Notes under the pieces: model-generated
The model's input: the letters and a program-made list of their open reading frames with translations, nothing else
What the model was told of the DNA's origin: nothing
Databases searched by the model: none
Part shown: piece by piece, positions 47,626 to 59,947 of the stretch
Position numbering within the stretch: the first letter of the stretch is position 1
How the letters are laid out: each line of letters starts with the position of its first letter
Translations under genes and position numbers: made by a program
NCBI GenBank assembly: GCA_030765055.1
Contig: CM060950.1
Span: forward strand, 276,424,256-276,488,255
Reading direction: 5' to 3'
DNA length: 64,000 bases
Source of the DNA: Mantis religiosa
Lineage: Eukaryota > Arthropoda > Insecta > Mantodea > Mantidae

Positions 47626-49715
47626 GAGCCGCGTTCTGGAACGCGAACAGCATCCGGGGCCATCATCCCAGGGTCCTTGAGTTTGTCCAGTCATTCGGTA
47701 TTGATATTCTGATGGTCTGTGGAACCCATCTGGATGCTCCAACTATCTTCTCGCTGCCTAGTTATGTCACCCATCGGTCTGATCGGGTAGGCCGACGGGG
47801 TGGCGGTACCGCCATCTTCATCAGAAACCATATAACCCACTCTCCTTTCCCGCTCCCCATACTCCAGCACTTGGAAGCCTATCCCATTCGGCTCGCCATT
47901 GGTGGGCTAGACACGCTGCTGGTAGTGGCCTACGATCCCTTTATGCACGCTTCTACGAGGCGGACTTCAACCTCCTTCTCGACCTTCACCCAGAGGTATG
48001 CATCGCAGGTGATTTAAACGCGAAACATGCCTACTGGCATAGCCGTACATCCAATACCAAGGGGCGCGGGCTGTACCGCCTCATCAACGGAAGCCCAAAC
48101 CTTGTCGCGCACGGCCCGAGAGGCCCTACGTTACATCCTGCCAACGGTAGTACGGATGTGCTCGACATCATGCTCACTAAAGCTTTCCATTTCATCTATA
48201 CCTCTCGGTTGTCAACAAACAGGACTCTAACCATGAACCAATCCTGGTGGACTACATTGTTGATATGCCAGCTCTATTAAACCCAGACTGGACATACGAG
48301 GTCGGCTGGGATGCCGCCGTCCTGAACCTGAGCCAGTCCGTAGACCCGCGACCTCGCATTGATTCAATTGATGCGCTGGAAGCGGCAGCCTCGGACTTCT
48401 CCCAACACATCCTAAATGTTGTACGTGCTCACATTTACCGCATTCCCACAAACAAACTCAACCCCACGACCATTCCAAATGAGCTCCGGCAGCTGCTTAA
48501 AGCTAAAGCAGCTGTTCGGAAGCTATGGCAGCGTTTCCACCACCCCAAGATACAGGCAGTTTACCAGAGGTTCAAATCCCTGTCAAGAAGGCTGCTTCGT
48601 GCTCAGCCCTCTGCGTGTATACCTCACAGAAAAGCACCCCTCGTGGATTATCCGTTCCTTACGGAAGGATTAAAATCAGTACCAGCATCCTCTCCATGGT
48701 ACTCGAGGGATACTCGCCTTTGAGCCCCAAGAGAAAGCCAGAAGTTTCGCAGACTATCTAGAGTCTCAATTCGAGCCAGGGAAAGACCCACAGGACAATG
48801 ACTTCACCGAGCTCGCGGAGGAGGCGGTGGAATACCTCTTTGAGAACCCCCTCCACCACACGATGTGATCCATATTCCCATTGTCACTCCCAGACAGGTG
48901 GCAACCAAAATCTGCAGCCTCAAACCCAATAAATCGCCAGTGCATGACGGTGTTACAGCCGTGATGCTCCGGAACCTTCCTGAAAGAGCCGTGATTCATT
49001 TGACGCGGGTTTACAATGCATGCCTTTATCTCCGCCACTTTCCAACTTGTTAGAATGAGGCGAGGGTACTCTGCAGTTTCAAGCCCGGCAAGAATCCGCT
49101 CTTCCCATCTAGCTACCGCACCCTCAGTCTCCTCCCAGTAGTCTCAAAAGTTTTTGAGCGATTGCCCCTGGCCCGCCTGACTTCTCTCTACGAGGAAAGG
49201 CATCTCCTACCGGTTCACCACTTCGGGTTCCGTCGGGGCCACTCCACGACCCTGCAGCTGCTGTGACTGGTGGACAACGCTGCCCTGGGTTTCCAGGATA
49301 ACCTCAAAACCGTCGCGGTACTCCTGGACGTAGACAAGGCCTTCGCCACAACGAGTAGTTTCCTCCTGGATCGAACCTCAGGGTGCGGGTCGTAGGTAAA
49401 CTCTCCTCCGTCAGACCCATAGCGGCTGGAGTCCCGGAAGGCAGTGTACTGTCGCCGTTACTCTTTGCTGCCTACATGTCTGACTTCCCAACAGAACTTC
49501 ACACTGTCCTCTGCCAATATAACGACGACGTCCTCACTTTGGCACAGAACAAAAACGTCCGTTACTACCTCCCTCCGCTGCAGCGATCACTCTGAGCCAT
49601 CGGAACGTGGAGTGATAGGTGGAGAATGGCCATTAGCCCTCAGAAGAGCTCTGCCCTTCTGCTGGGGAAGGTGCTCCGCTGGCGCCCGGAAGGAGACCTG
49701 CGGTTGAGGCGGAGA

Positions 49716-52700
49716 TGATGATTGGGTTTTAGGGTGCTCAACATTGGGTCATCAGCGCCCTTAAAAACAAGTGGGTTAAAAGCTAAATAAAAGTCTAAAA
49801 CTCTAGAAATCTACACAATCAAATAAAACTAAGGTAAGAACACCGCCATAACGAGGAGGCTTGGTTTAAAATAGAAGTTAAAATCATAAAACCAGACTAA
49901 GGTTAAAATGGATAAAAAAACCAAGATACTTGGGATTAAATTCTAAAACCCACAACTAAAACAAATGCTAAAACTTTGCCCACCACCGTTTCGTCATTCG
50001 CGAGGATCTCCGTCAAGTTGGCCGGCAGCTGGAGAGACGTGCGGAGACGTGCCAGGCTAAAACAACCTAAAGGCAAGTGACGGACCGTTATGTCAGCACT
50101 GCACACTGGGCAAACGAGAACCGGGGTCCTATTCAATAAAACGCCATGGCTAAAATAACAATGTCCAATGCGCAACCGAGCCAAAGTAATCTCCTCTCGC
50201 CGAGAAAGGCGACAGGAGGTCACCCAGTTGAACGGAAGCTCCTTCACCATTCGAAACCTGTTGCCACGCAGAGCGGACCACTCATCGCGTCAGCACGAGA
50301 GTGCCGCCCTACGGATAACAAGTCCAAAGTCTTCTGCTGTAACGTACGGTATGGTACAACTAGGTTTTATCGCTGCCTCCTTCGCTGCAGAATCCGCAAG
50401 ATCATTTCCACGCAAGCCAACGTAACCAGGAACCCATGCACAAACCACGCTAGCGCCAGTGGCGTGCAGAACGTGTAGGGCGTCCTGGATACGCTGTGCA
50501 AGAGGATGGTGGTTGTGCAGCTCACGAAGGCTCTGAAGGGCGCTCAGCGAATCACTAAGGATAAGGCAGTCACCCAACCTGCTGCGGCGCACATATAAAA
50601 TGGCTCGGTATATTGCATGGAGCTCCACAGTGTAGACGGAAGTACTGCCATGGAGACCGAATGTAAAGGGTTCGATCCCCTGGACATACGCACATCCAAC
50701 ACCAGCAGAGCTCTTGGCCCCGTCAGTATAAAGGACTTAAAATCTTCATATCCCGATAAAAACTCTAAAAATAAACTACGGATGCTACACGTGGGCGTCG
50801 TAGATTTCCTGTGCACCGTCAGACCCAGATCTACGTAAGGCGCAGCACGCAACCACGGAGGGTGCATTCGCTCGCCCCTAGGATGCATTCTAGACAGCTC
50901 AAGGGCATGCCGCCTAAGAATCTCCCGGAAGCGAAATCCTGACGGCTTTGGACTCAGGCGGGTGTTGCTATAACAGGCATCAAAGGAGGTATCACAAAAC
51001 GGTGCATAAGTCGGATGCCAAGACATCCCGCTGCATAGCCCGCAACCGTAATTGCCCAGCAAAAATTCCCGCCGGCATTGTAGGGGAGGCTCTGCCGCTT
51101 CAGCATAGAGACTCACAACGGGGCTAGTTGGAAAGGCCCCAGTAGCTAACCGAAGGCCAGAGTTGTGCACTGGGTCTAATTTCTTAAGCACAGATGGACG
51201 AGCTGAAGCATAAACGATGCACCCATGGTCCAGACTGGATCGAACCACTGTGCGATACAAGCGAAGCAGCACTGCGCGATCCGCTCCCCATGATTTCCCA
51301 CTAAGTATCCGCAAGGTATTAAGAGAACGTTCACATCGTGCTTTCAACTGCGCTATATGTGACGACCAACTAAGCCTTCTATCAAAAACCAGTCGGAGGA
51401 ACCTAGTTTCATCGGCAAATGGTAAAACATGGCGACCTAGCCGGAGTAAGGGTGGAAACCGCCTCTTGCGGCGCCAGAAGTTTACGTACACTGTCTTCTC
51501 AGTAGAGAATCTAAAGGCATTCTTAGAGCTCCATTCCAGAAGGTTGTCCAAGCATTGCTGAAGACGACGCTCTAGGAACGGAGTACGCTGAGAAGTACAG
51601 CAGACGGCGAAATCGTCCACGAATAAGCACGATGAAACCCCTCAAGGAACACAATTAGAGATAGAATTAATCACAATAGCAAACAGTGCAACACTCAGGA
51701 CCGATCCTTGTGAGACCCCGTTCTCTTGAATAAAAAGGTTTGAATAAACCGAGTCGACCCTTACTCGGAAAACGCGATTGTTCATGAACTCCCGAAGGAA
51801 CACGGGTAGGCGCCCATGAATATTCCAGCGGTGCAGGGTGCGTAACAGACCTGCAAGCCAACAGGTATCATAAGCTTTTTCGAGGTTGAAATATATACCA
51901 ACAGTTTGGCAGTTCCTGTGAAAGCCGTTCATTATCTGTGTCGACATCGACACGAGGTGGCCCACTGTAGAACGCCGACGTCGGAAACCACACTGAATGT
52001 TCGTCAGAAGGTTGTGGGTTTCCAGCCACCACAACAACCGCCCATTGATCATGCGTTCCATCACCTTGCAGACGCAACTGGTGAAGGATATAGGACGGAT
52101 GCTGGAAGGCAGATGTCGGTCCTTACCAGGTTTCAAAATGGAAACTATGGTGGCTTCCCGCCACTTCTCAGGGAAACTGCCGTCAGCCCACACGTGGTTG
52201 TAGACCTCGAGTAGGAAAGCCTTCCCTTCCGGGGAGATATGTTGTAAGAATTGCACGTGGATACCGTCTGGTCCTGGCGCAGAAGGTCGCGAGGATGAAA
52301 TTGCATGTTCTAGCTCTGGCATGGCGAACAGGCGATTGTAGTCTTCAAGGTTTCTAGAGGGAAAGCAGAAACCTTGAGATTCCACCTGATTCTTAATTGA
52401 AAGAAAGTCAGGGGCATAATTATTGGAGCTAGACATGTGACCGAAGGCACTTCCCAGGGTGTTAGCCACATATAACGGATCCACAACGACGCCTGAGGGA
52501 GTTTCCAAACCGGCGATTGGAATATGGGTCGATTTTCCGGCCACCCGCCGTATCCTATCCCATACTATAGCAGAAGGTGTATGGCGATTAAAAGACGAGA
52601 AAAAAGCTTTCCACTATGTCTTTTTGCTTTCCTTAAGTGTTTGCCTAGACCTGGCACGCATCTTCTTATACTGAATAAGGTTCTCCAGTCTGGGGGTGGC

Positions 52701-55673
52701 GTTGGAAAACCCTTAGGGCACGCCTACGAGCTCGGACTGCATTCCGGCAGTCATCCGTCCACCATGGCATAGGATGGCGGCGGGGATAGGGAGACGAACG
52801 CGGAATAGATCCTTCTGCGGCGGAAAGTATACGCTCGGTAAGATGTTCAACGAGCTCGTTAATAGATGCGTGCTTCTTATAACTAAAAACCGCCAACTGG
52901 GTGTAAAGGGCCCAGTTGGCGTTATCGAAGCGCCAGGTAGGCAAGCTTGTGGAACAGACGTTGTGTGCTATGAGGCTGATGAGACAAGGGAAGTGGTCAC
53001 TGGAGTGCACTCCAGAGATGACGTTCCATTGGAGAGAGATTGCTAACTGCGGTGAGCATATTGCCAAATCCAGATGCGAAAAGGTGTTGAATGCATCGGA
53101 AAGGAACGTAGGTTCTCCGGTGTTCAGGAGCACCAGGTTGTTACTATCCAGGAAGTCGGAGAGCACTCTCCCTCTCGCAGATGTTCGGGTGGAACCCCGG
53201 AGAGGTTGATGGGCACTTAGGTCTCCAACAAACACAAAGGGAGTGGGCAACTGGCCAAACAGAGTTTGTAGCGCAGTAAGCGATAAGTCTTCTGAAGGTG
53301 GAATATAGATACTGCAGACGACCAATTGTATCGTAGGAAGGATTATACGTGTAACAACTGACTGGACGGTTGTGCGTACAGGTATATGCTCCACATATAC
53401 GTCATCTCTAGCGAGGTGCATTGTGCCTCAGTGCGCAGGAATACCCTCTTCAGGAGCAAGATGTCGCCGGAAGGGATTATACCGCCTGAGTTGGAAGGGA
53501 TCATGGGGATATAGCTTAGTCTCCTGTAAGCACACGACTAAATGATCGTGCTTACTAAGTAATAAAGAGAGCTCTGGGCGATGTGCCCTAAGCCCACGTA
53601 TGTTCCACTGTAAGGTCGCTATTGGAACGTTGGAAGAGAATGTTAAAGTTTAAACCATTTTACGAGGACTTGGAAGGTGGCCGGAATAATTTACCCTTCT
53701 TTTTAGGTATAGGGCTAACCTCTTTAACGTCCGAGTTGTCTGGTCTTTTTCTGGAAGATATCCTGGTAGTATTATCTGTATCCTCCTGTTCCATCTCCTC
53801 CACGGATGAAGCCCCTTTACCGATAGAGAACTTTGGTTCCAGGGCCCCAAACCGATAGGACACGGTGAGCGACTAGGAGGACAGGCGTCGTTCAGAGTCC
53901 TCACCTGAGGACTCCTCAGAAGAGGAACTTTTAGAGGCCCTAGGACTCTTCTTTCGGCTGCCAGGTTTGCTTGTGTCCTTGAGGAAATCCGATTTCTTAT
54001 AGCTGGTCCTGAATTGCTTAGGTGGGGCATCGTAGAGGACAGGCTTGCTTGACTTGGAGGTTGAAGCTTTAAACGGTGACTGAGCTGGCGATATCCTTCC
54101 TGATGGTGAGTTAACCGTAGTAGATGCAGACAGGTGTGCTTTGGCCGGCTTCGGAGATTTAGATGGAACATTATCTTTTCTGCTATTGTTGCCTCACCGA
54201 TATCGCTGGTCTGAGTGGCGATTTCTCTCCTCGGCACAGGCTTCGCAGCTACAGAGCTGTAAGTAGCTGCCCGAGGGAGGGATGGTATGCGAGTACGCGC
54301 AAGTTTCCGGGATTCGCAGAAGGACACCTTCTCTTTCACCCGGATCTCTTGGATCGCCTTTTCCTCAGCATAGCGTGGGCAATCTCAAGAGCTAGATGGA
54401 TGCTTTCCGGTGCAGTTCACACATCTAACCGGCGACGAAAACCCACCATCGTGCTGTGACATCGCACAGTTGAAACATGTCGGCGCGGCGTTGCAGAAGA
54501 AGCTTGTGTGCCCGAAGCCCTGGCATTTGTAACACCTCAAGGGGTTTGTAATAAAGGGGCACACCTCAATTGTCTCATAACCTTCCCTGATCCTTTGTGG
54601 GAGATCGACCCGATCAAAGGTCAGGAAGAGGGTACGGGTAGGCACCAATTCCCCTCGCTCTCTACGCTGTACACGGTAAACAGCCGTCACACATTGGTCT
54701 TTATGGTTCTCCTCAATTTCCTCGTTGGTCATACCGTCCAACGCACGGGTGTCAACCACTCCGCGCGAGGAGTTGAGGCTCTTATGGACTATGACCGTCA
54801 CCGGGTAGCTGCCTAACAGGTTTGCCTTCAGTAGCACTGCTGCCTGGGAGACAGAATTCGCTTCTACCAGGAGCGTGCCATTGCGTGAACGAGTACAAGA
54901 CTTCACAGGACCAGCTATCTTATCCAAACCCTTCTGGGTGACGAAAGGGTTTAAGGACAGAAAGTTCTTGCCTTCTTCTGTTCAAGTGACCACCAAGTAG
55001 CGAGGACCACAGAGTTCAGCTACTTGCTTTCCACAAACCTTCACACTTTTGGATTTAGTAGAGTGCACCATTGCGGTAATGTCCTCCACCATTGCAAACG
55101 TCTCCGATGGCGTGTTCACATCCTTTACGCCACCCCGGCTTAGGTGAGAGTCCTGGCCTGGACCTTACTCACCTTAGGGTCACACCTCCCAGTGTAAAGA
55201 CAGAGGGACCGAATTGCCTTCAGGAGTGTAACAGCTCATGCAATGGCCCCATCCCCGAGACTGACCTTTATCAGCGGATACGAACGCAGTCCTACATGGT
55301 AACAAGGGGCTGGGAATTACGCGTTACCCAGTCACCCCTTGCGCTTCCCACTCCAACCACCCGCGCTATGTTACCCGTCAGACATATGTTCAGGGAGGAA
55401 AAAGAAAAAGAACAAAACATAAATGGGGTCAAACACCGAAGTGGACCATGGTTTGGGCATTTGAAAGAGCACACTCACTTCGCGGAGGAACCCAGCCGAG
55501 AGATTACACCACAGCCTCTTCTGCCAGTTTTCGGAGTTACTGATGGGCCTTTTCGGTAGCCGTAGCGGTCCTGGGGCACAGGTCCCCGCCGTACATCACC
55601 CCATCAGTCAACCTCCTACTTCCTGTTGCGCACCCCTCTGGACGAGGACCACAGAACTTGGATTTTGAGGGGC
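49716..55673 (-). mobile_element. I-like element nested in J1 (unit C)
   Basis: 5,958 bp between the 15-bp duplications (49701-49715 and 55674-55688). ORF1 is 53660-55092 and ORF2 49936-53658, both with the same lesions. Its 5' end carries changes not found in units A and B (near 55022, 55126 and 55497). Confidence 0.9.
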
Positions 55674-56322
55674 CGGTTGAGGCGGAGAAGGATCCCTTGG
55701 GTTCGATCCGCCAAATACCCGGTTGTCCGACTGGACCGCGGCCTCACCTTCACGCCACATGTCCGTGAAAAAATCAGCCTTGACCACGCTGCGCTCAGAA
55801 AGTTGTACCCCATATTCCGGTCAACAATGCCCACTCGCCTCAAACTACGGGTGTATCATGCGATCATCCCACCACTGATCTTGTATGGATGCGAGGTCTG
55901 GGGCTCGGTGGCTCGCACCACCATCCGCAGACTGCAAGCCGTGCAGAACAGGGCACTCAGGATGATCTACGATACCGAACGTACGATTCCATCACACCTC
56001 CTATACACCCATTTTGGCATACCTTACGTTGAGGACGTTGTGCGTGCAGGTTCGCGCACATTGTATGCCAGAATCACACCTCATCCTAACCAACTAGTAA
56101 ATACACTAGGTCAATATGACCACCGTGCACCAAGAAGGAGAAAGAGCTATCGCCTCCCCAAAGACGACCTTGGGTGGTGAGTTCATCCTCTCGTCCCTTC
56201 ACTGGCAAACTCCGTCTGTACCGGCCATACTGGGGCTGGAGTTGACTTGTCGGCTGACCCCCACCAGTCGAGTCCCTCCGTGTGACCAGAACACGAACTG
56301 AACCTAAATGTTCCCTCGAAAC
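55674..56322 (+). pseudogene. J1 right part with unbroken ORF2 C-terminus (unit C)
   Basis: Here the C-terminal segment is one open frame from at least 55626 to the stop at 56178-56180. It retains the 8 bp (between GGCTCG repeats at 55902 and 55910) that units A and B lack. The sequence reads YGCEVWGSVARTTIRRLQAVQ across the site. Homology to the other units ends at 56322 within CTCGAAAC. Confidence 0.87.
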
Positions 56323-58432
56323 TCGAACTATCGCTCCTGGCCCCGCCACACTGGACAGTCCCTGTAGGCATGCCGTTCATGGCGTGGTGGCATCGGACAC
56401 TGGCTTCCTTCCTGTACGATCATCCCGCCGCCAGGAGCACTAGCAGAGGTCGAATCAGGTCCATCATCTTACAAAGTACATCAAAGCTTTGAGAAAAGAC
56501 AAAATCTATAAGACCGCACGGGTAAATCTGCTCAGCGGTTAGGTACCGTGGCGCTCTGTCCACCGTCCGGGAGCACCCGGACGACCTGTTCTCGCTCATG
56601 GCTCATGGCCAAGAAATCGACCCGTTTTCATGGGACTTACTCGACCACTGTTACTCGCAATGGAAGGATCCTCACCCCTCCGCATAATGGGACGAAAGAA
56701 GAGGGAAGTAATCGGCAGGGATTGTCACACGCCACACCCTCAGTGGAGGGCTCTTGGGCCTCTTCTCCCGCGTCACCGCGAACCTCGGTTGAGGGTTCTC
56801 GGGCATCGTCATCTGCACCGCCGCCATCTACATCCGCACCACAAACGGACGGCAGCCTGACAGCTGCCCCACCCACACAGTCGGAGCCGCTTCAGCCTAC
56901 ACCTGGCACTACCTCAGGCATCTACCCAGAACGACAACCATTGCACGCTGAAATTAATCGACGAAATTCTCCCAGGCCGCCAACACAACTGCAGCCACCG
57001 CCTTTTTTCCCCTGGAAGACGGAGAATTGTACTCTGCGACGCTCCAACGGACCTGCCAATTCACTGCATTCTCGCCGCCGCACTACAGTGTTGGCCCTCT
57101 ACATTAAGAGCCAACCGTATCATTTCACAGGGAAGGCCAACGCAGTATGTCCGGCTAGAAGTTACCGACCCGGAGGGCATCACGGCTGCTTAGCAAACGG
57201 CCTGCCCTTATTCGGGCAGCATCTGCGCGCTGAGCCCAGACGCACGGTCCGCCAGCACCCGTACGGCCACTGTTGCCAAAATGGACACGAAGCCAGCACA
57301 TGCAACGCACCGCCGTGATGCCACTACTGCGGCTAATTGAACTTCCCCTATCATAACGGCAACATAATCTCCGGAACCGCTGCCGGTACTGCGCCATATG
57401 CAATGGCTTCAACCATTTCACTGGACAGGCTCAGTGCCCACAGTACCCCCGAACGACCCGGGAGAGATAAATGCTGCAACCACTTGCTGCCACAGCTCTC
57501 ACACCAACCTCGGACGCAGCTACATGATCACTTATCCCTACAGGACCTCCACCTTGTAATCAGCAGCATCACCATAAGACTTGCCACCATTGAGATGCAG
57601 CTCTCAGCCAGCACCTCCATTACTGCAGGCTCTGGGCCCACTAGTGTGGCAATACAGGACTTCCACTCAGAGGTTCTCAACCTTGGCCCTTACCTGACCA
57701 ACCTAGAGGAGGCATTCGCCACCAACATCAACACTGTCAACGTGCTCAGTGCCGGCCACACCAATACAATAGATGTCATAGACCAGCGTAGAAAGCAAAA
57801 TGGAACACTTCATTGCACACACCACATCTGAACTCACCACATTGCAGACCATCATCTCCATGATTGACAAAATTACAACATCCAACACGACTACACTACA
57901 AGACCTGACCAAGACGCTTGACAAAACTAAGCAGAACTACCTAGACTCCCTTCTTACACTTTCCCAGCTTGAATACAGCACCAGCAAGTACAGGGAAGCA
58001 CAACATGAGTACGCCACTCAAGTTATGGATCACATCGAGCTACTGCAGGTATCAGAACAACAGCACAACGGCGTCATCACACTACTTGGACAACAGAACA
58101 TACTAAGTCCAAACAGTCACCCACGTACACGAAGCCGCTAGGCTCACAAGAGCCAATCACACCCTCCCAAGCACCACTGGTGTACAGATAATTATGTCCA
58201 ATAAATAGTACCATAACTTCCTATTATCCACTCACTCCATTTCTTCCTAGCACTCAGCCTGAGCCGCTGTGCTATGGCCCGGGCCTCGTGCTATGACCAT
58301 AGCCAGCAAAGCCCACGAATCCTGCGCCTTTCCTTTCGCGCACATAAGAAGCCACCGCAACTAACGGAGATATTTACTGTGGGACTCCATCACCTCTAGT
58401 ACTCCTTTTTGCCAAAATAAAGAAAAAAGAAG
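56323..58432 (+). mobile_element. Second, longer member of the gag-only family (right flank)
   Basis: The Gag-like coding region is related to 16296-18224 but diverged and extended 5'. The start of the element is uncertain; its end is placed at the A-rich stretch after AATAAAG near 58420. No RT follows. Its 5' boundary coincides with the array edge, so it may instead begin somewhat inside 56323-56480. Confidence 0.65.
56460..58140 (+). pseudogene. Gag-like coding region of the flank gag-only element
   Basis: Shifting frames give an N-terminal part (KYIKALRKDKIYKTARVNLL; STVREHPDDLFSLMAHGQEI; FSWDLLDHCYSQWKDPHPS), a Ser/Pro-rich stretch, a middle part with GLPLFGQHLRAEPR, and a knuckle CCQNGHEASTC near 57270. 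The C-terminal half reads FHSEVLNLGPYLTNLEEAFAT (57650-57725), then a helical end with LLTLSQLEYSTSKYREAQHEYATQ to 58141. Several frameshifts and stops interrupt it. The shared middle and C-terminal motifs link it to the nested copies. No enzyme domain is visible. Confidence 0.68.
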
Positions 58433-59940
58433 CCAAGATATCCGTTCGCCCAGCAAGGAAGTGGAAGTTGGTCATAAAGGTGACTAGGCTATGAGAGTCA
58501 TACTACAGAGTGGGAGTTACGTCGGAAGTAACATTGGTACCAGGAAAGTTCCAGACGTCAGAAGAGTCTACTGCTTCATCCCTGTTAATTACATGCTAGG
58601 TGAGGAAATTTCAGAATATTTAGTTCAGACATTTATTTGGGTTTTATTCGCGTTTTAATGAGAAGAGTTTTTGGGAACTAAGTTTAATAATATAATCACT
58701 GGATGTTTCTTCTGAAACGTTAGTAAAGGTGGACTGAAACCCCTTTGGTGTTCATACCATATATCAATGTATCAAAAATCAAAAGGGGCCTGTTGTACTG
58801 AATATATGTATTGATGGATTTCGCATTAGGCAAAGTTCTGGTATTCTTAAACCAAGTGTTGATTCACTCAAGTTTGAGTGTGATCATGGGTATTTACTTT
58901 TATATGATTATAGACTTATTATCATTGTTACGTCAGGGACGATCAATAGAATCTTTTTTCAATTGTTAGAATCTTTGTGCTTTATGTGTTATATACAATT
59001 CTATAGTCTTAAATAAATTCAAGAAAGAAGTTTAACATGTGCATGTGACTGCAAGCCCATTTCTCCCACCAATCCTCGATCCAGTATGTTTCCTCATACA
59101 ATGTTGCTAGGTTACTCATCTATGCAAGTAGTGGGGGGAAGAGAAAGAATTGAACGAGCAGCATACTGAGTTGTTATGTATTGTAGGTTATACAGTAAAG
59201 CCGAGGCAGCAGAAGGATGATAGTAATTAACAAACTATTAGAGCAGATCGTACAAATTACATGGCAATCAACTCGCAAAACATCGGAAAGCAGCTATGAA
59301 ATAAATATACATTTGTTTGTTTTTAGAAACACGGCATTTTAAGTTTTGTGGGTGTCGTTCTTGTATTAGGAATCATAATGCTTTTATGATCTAGAGGATT
59401 GAAACCTATTTGAAGGGTATCAACTTTGTGTCCATTTAAAGTAATATTTTAAAAAATAACCGTGAAAGTCCTAAATACAATATTGTGACTTTGTGGGTTC
59501 ATAGAGTTAAAGGTCTTGTTTGCACAAATTTAAAATGCTCTATATTACATGTCAAACATGCCTTGTACAACTCTGCCAGCAGCAGAATGATGTAACACGC
59601 ACAAACGCGGTTCTCAAGGTCGTCTGCCACACGTCCACACAGCTGTACACTCGATTAACAACTGACTGGCACATACACAAGGTAGTGACAGGTAATGTTT
59701 AGCCCAAAGACTTTTGCTGCGTGCCCGCCCAGGATTGGGTTTTACCGCAGGAAGGATTTTCTTTTATTAGGATAGTAAAGGAGGGATGTTTATTGTATTA
59801 GGATGGTGGAAAGATTTGAGATGGTATACTACACCTCTAAGGAAGACAGGATGCTGTGCCTGATGCACCCTGGCGATGAAGTAGATTAAGTTTGATTTAT
59901 TTTAGATAATTTTGAGACCAAACAACTCTTGGTTAGATTA
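58433..59940. other. No gene or element recognised
   Basis: AT-rich single-copy-looking sequence. Only short open frames without recognisable motifs are present on either strand. Confidence 0.6.
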
Positions 59941-59947
59941 TGGGAGC

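Larger units (their letters stand above)
47157..49715 (+). mobile_element. Jockey-like element J1, left part (unit C)
   Basis: Contains the ORF1 remnant (to 47595), the stop-start hairpin and ORF2 (from 47595) up to the nested I-like element. Confidence 0.87.
1..56322. repeat. Tandem array of a ~23.9-kb composite unit (A partial, B and C full)
   Basis: The same order of elements recurs with a period of 23,933 bp (for example position 251 to 24184) and then 23,843 bp (24184 to 48027). Unit A is 1-8536, unit B 8537-32469, unit C 32470-56322. The two periods differ by 90 bp, fully explained by the microsatellites (-168 and +84 bp), a 9-bp deletion in a SINE (-9) and the adjacent poly(A)/ACAT tract (+3). 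Elsewhere the units differ only by scattered substitutions. Homology stops at 56322, where units A and B instead run into (ACAT)n. The repeat itself is directly visible. Whether it is a real recent segmental amplification or an assembly error cannot be decided here. Confidence 0.95.

Noticed and set aside
57155..57421. Minus-strand frames across the gag-only elements
   Set aside because: The plus-strand frame keeps motifs shared between the two family members; the minus-strand frames share none.
59520..59702. Small Cys-containing open frame
   Set aside because: Sixty residues, no motif, AT-rich surroundings; indistinguishable from chance.
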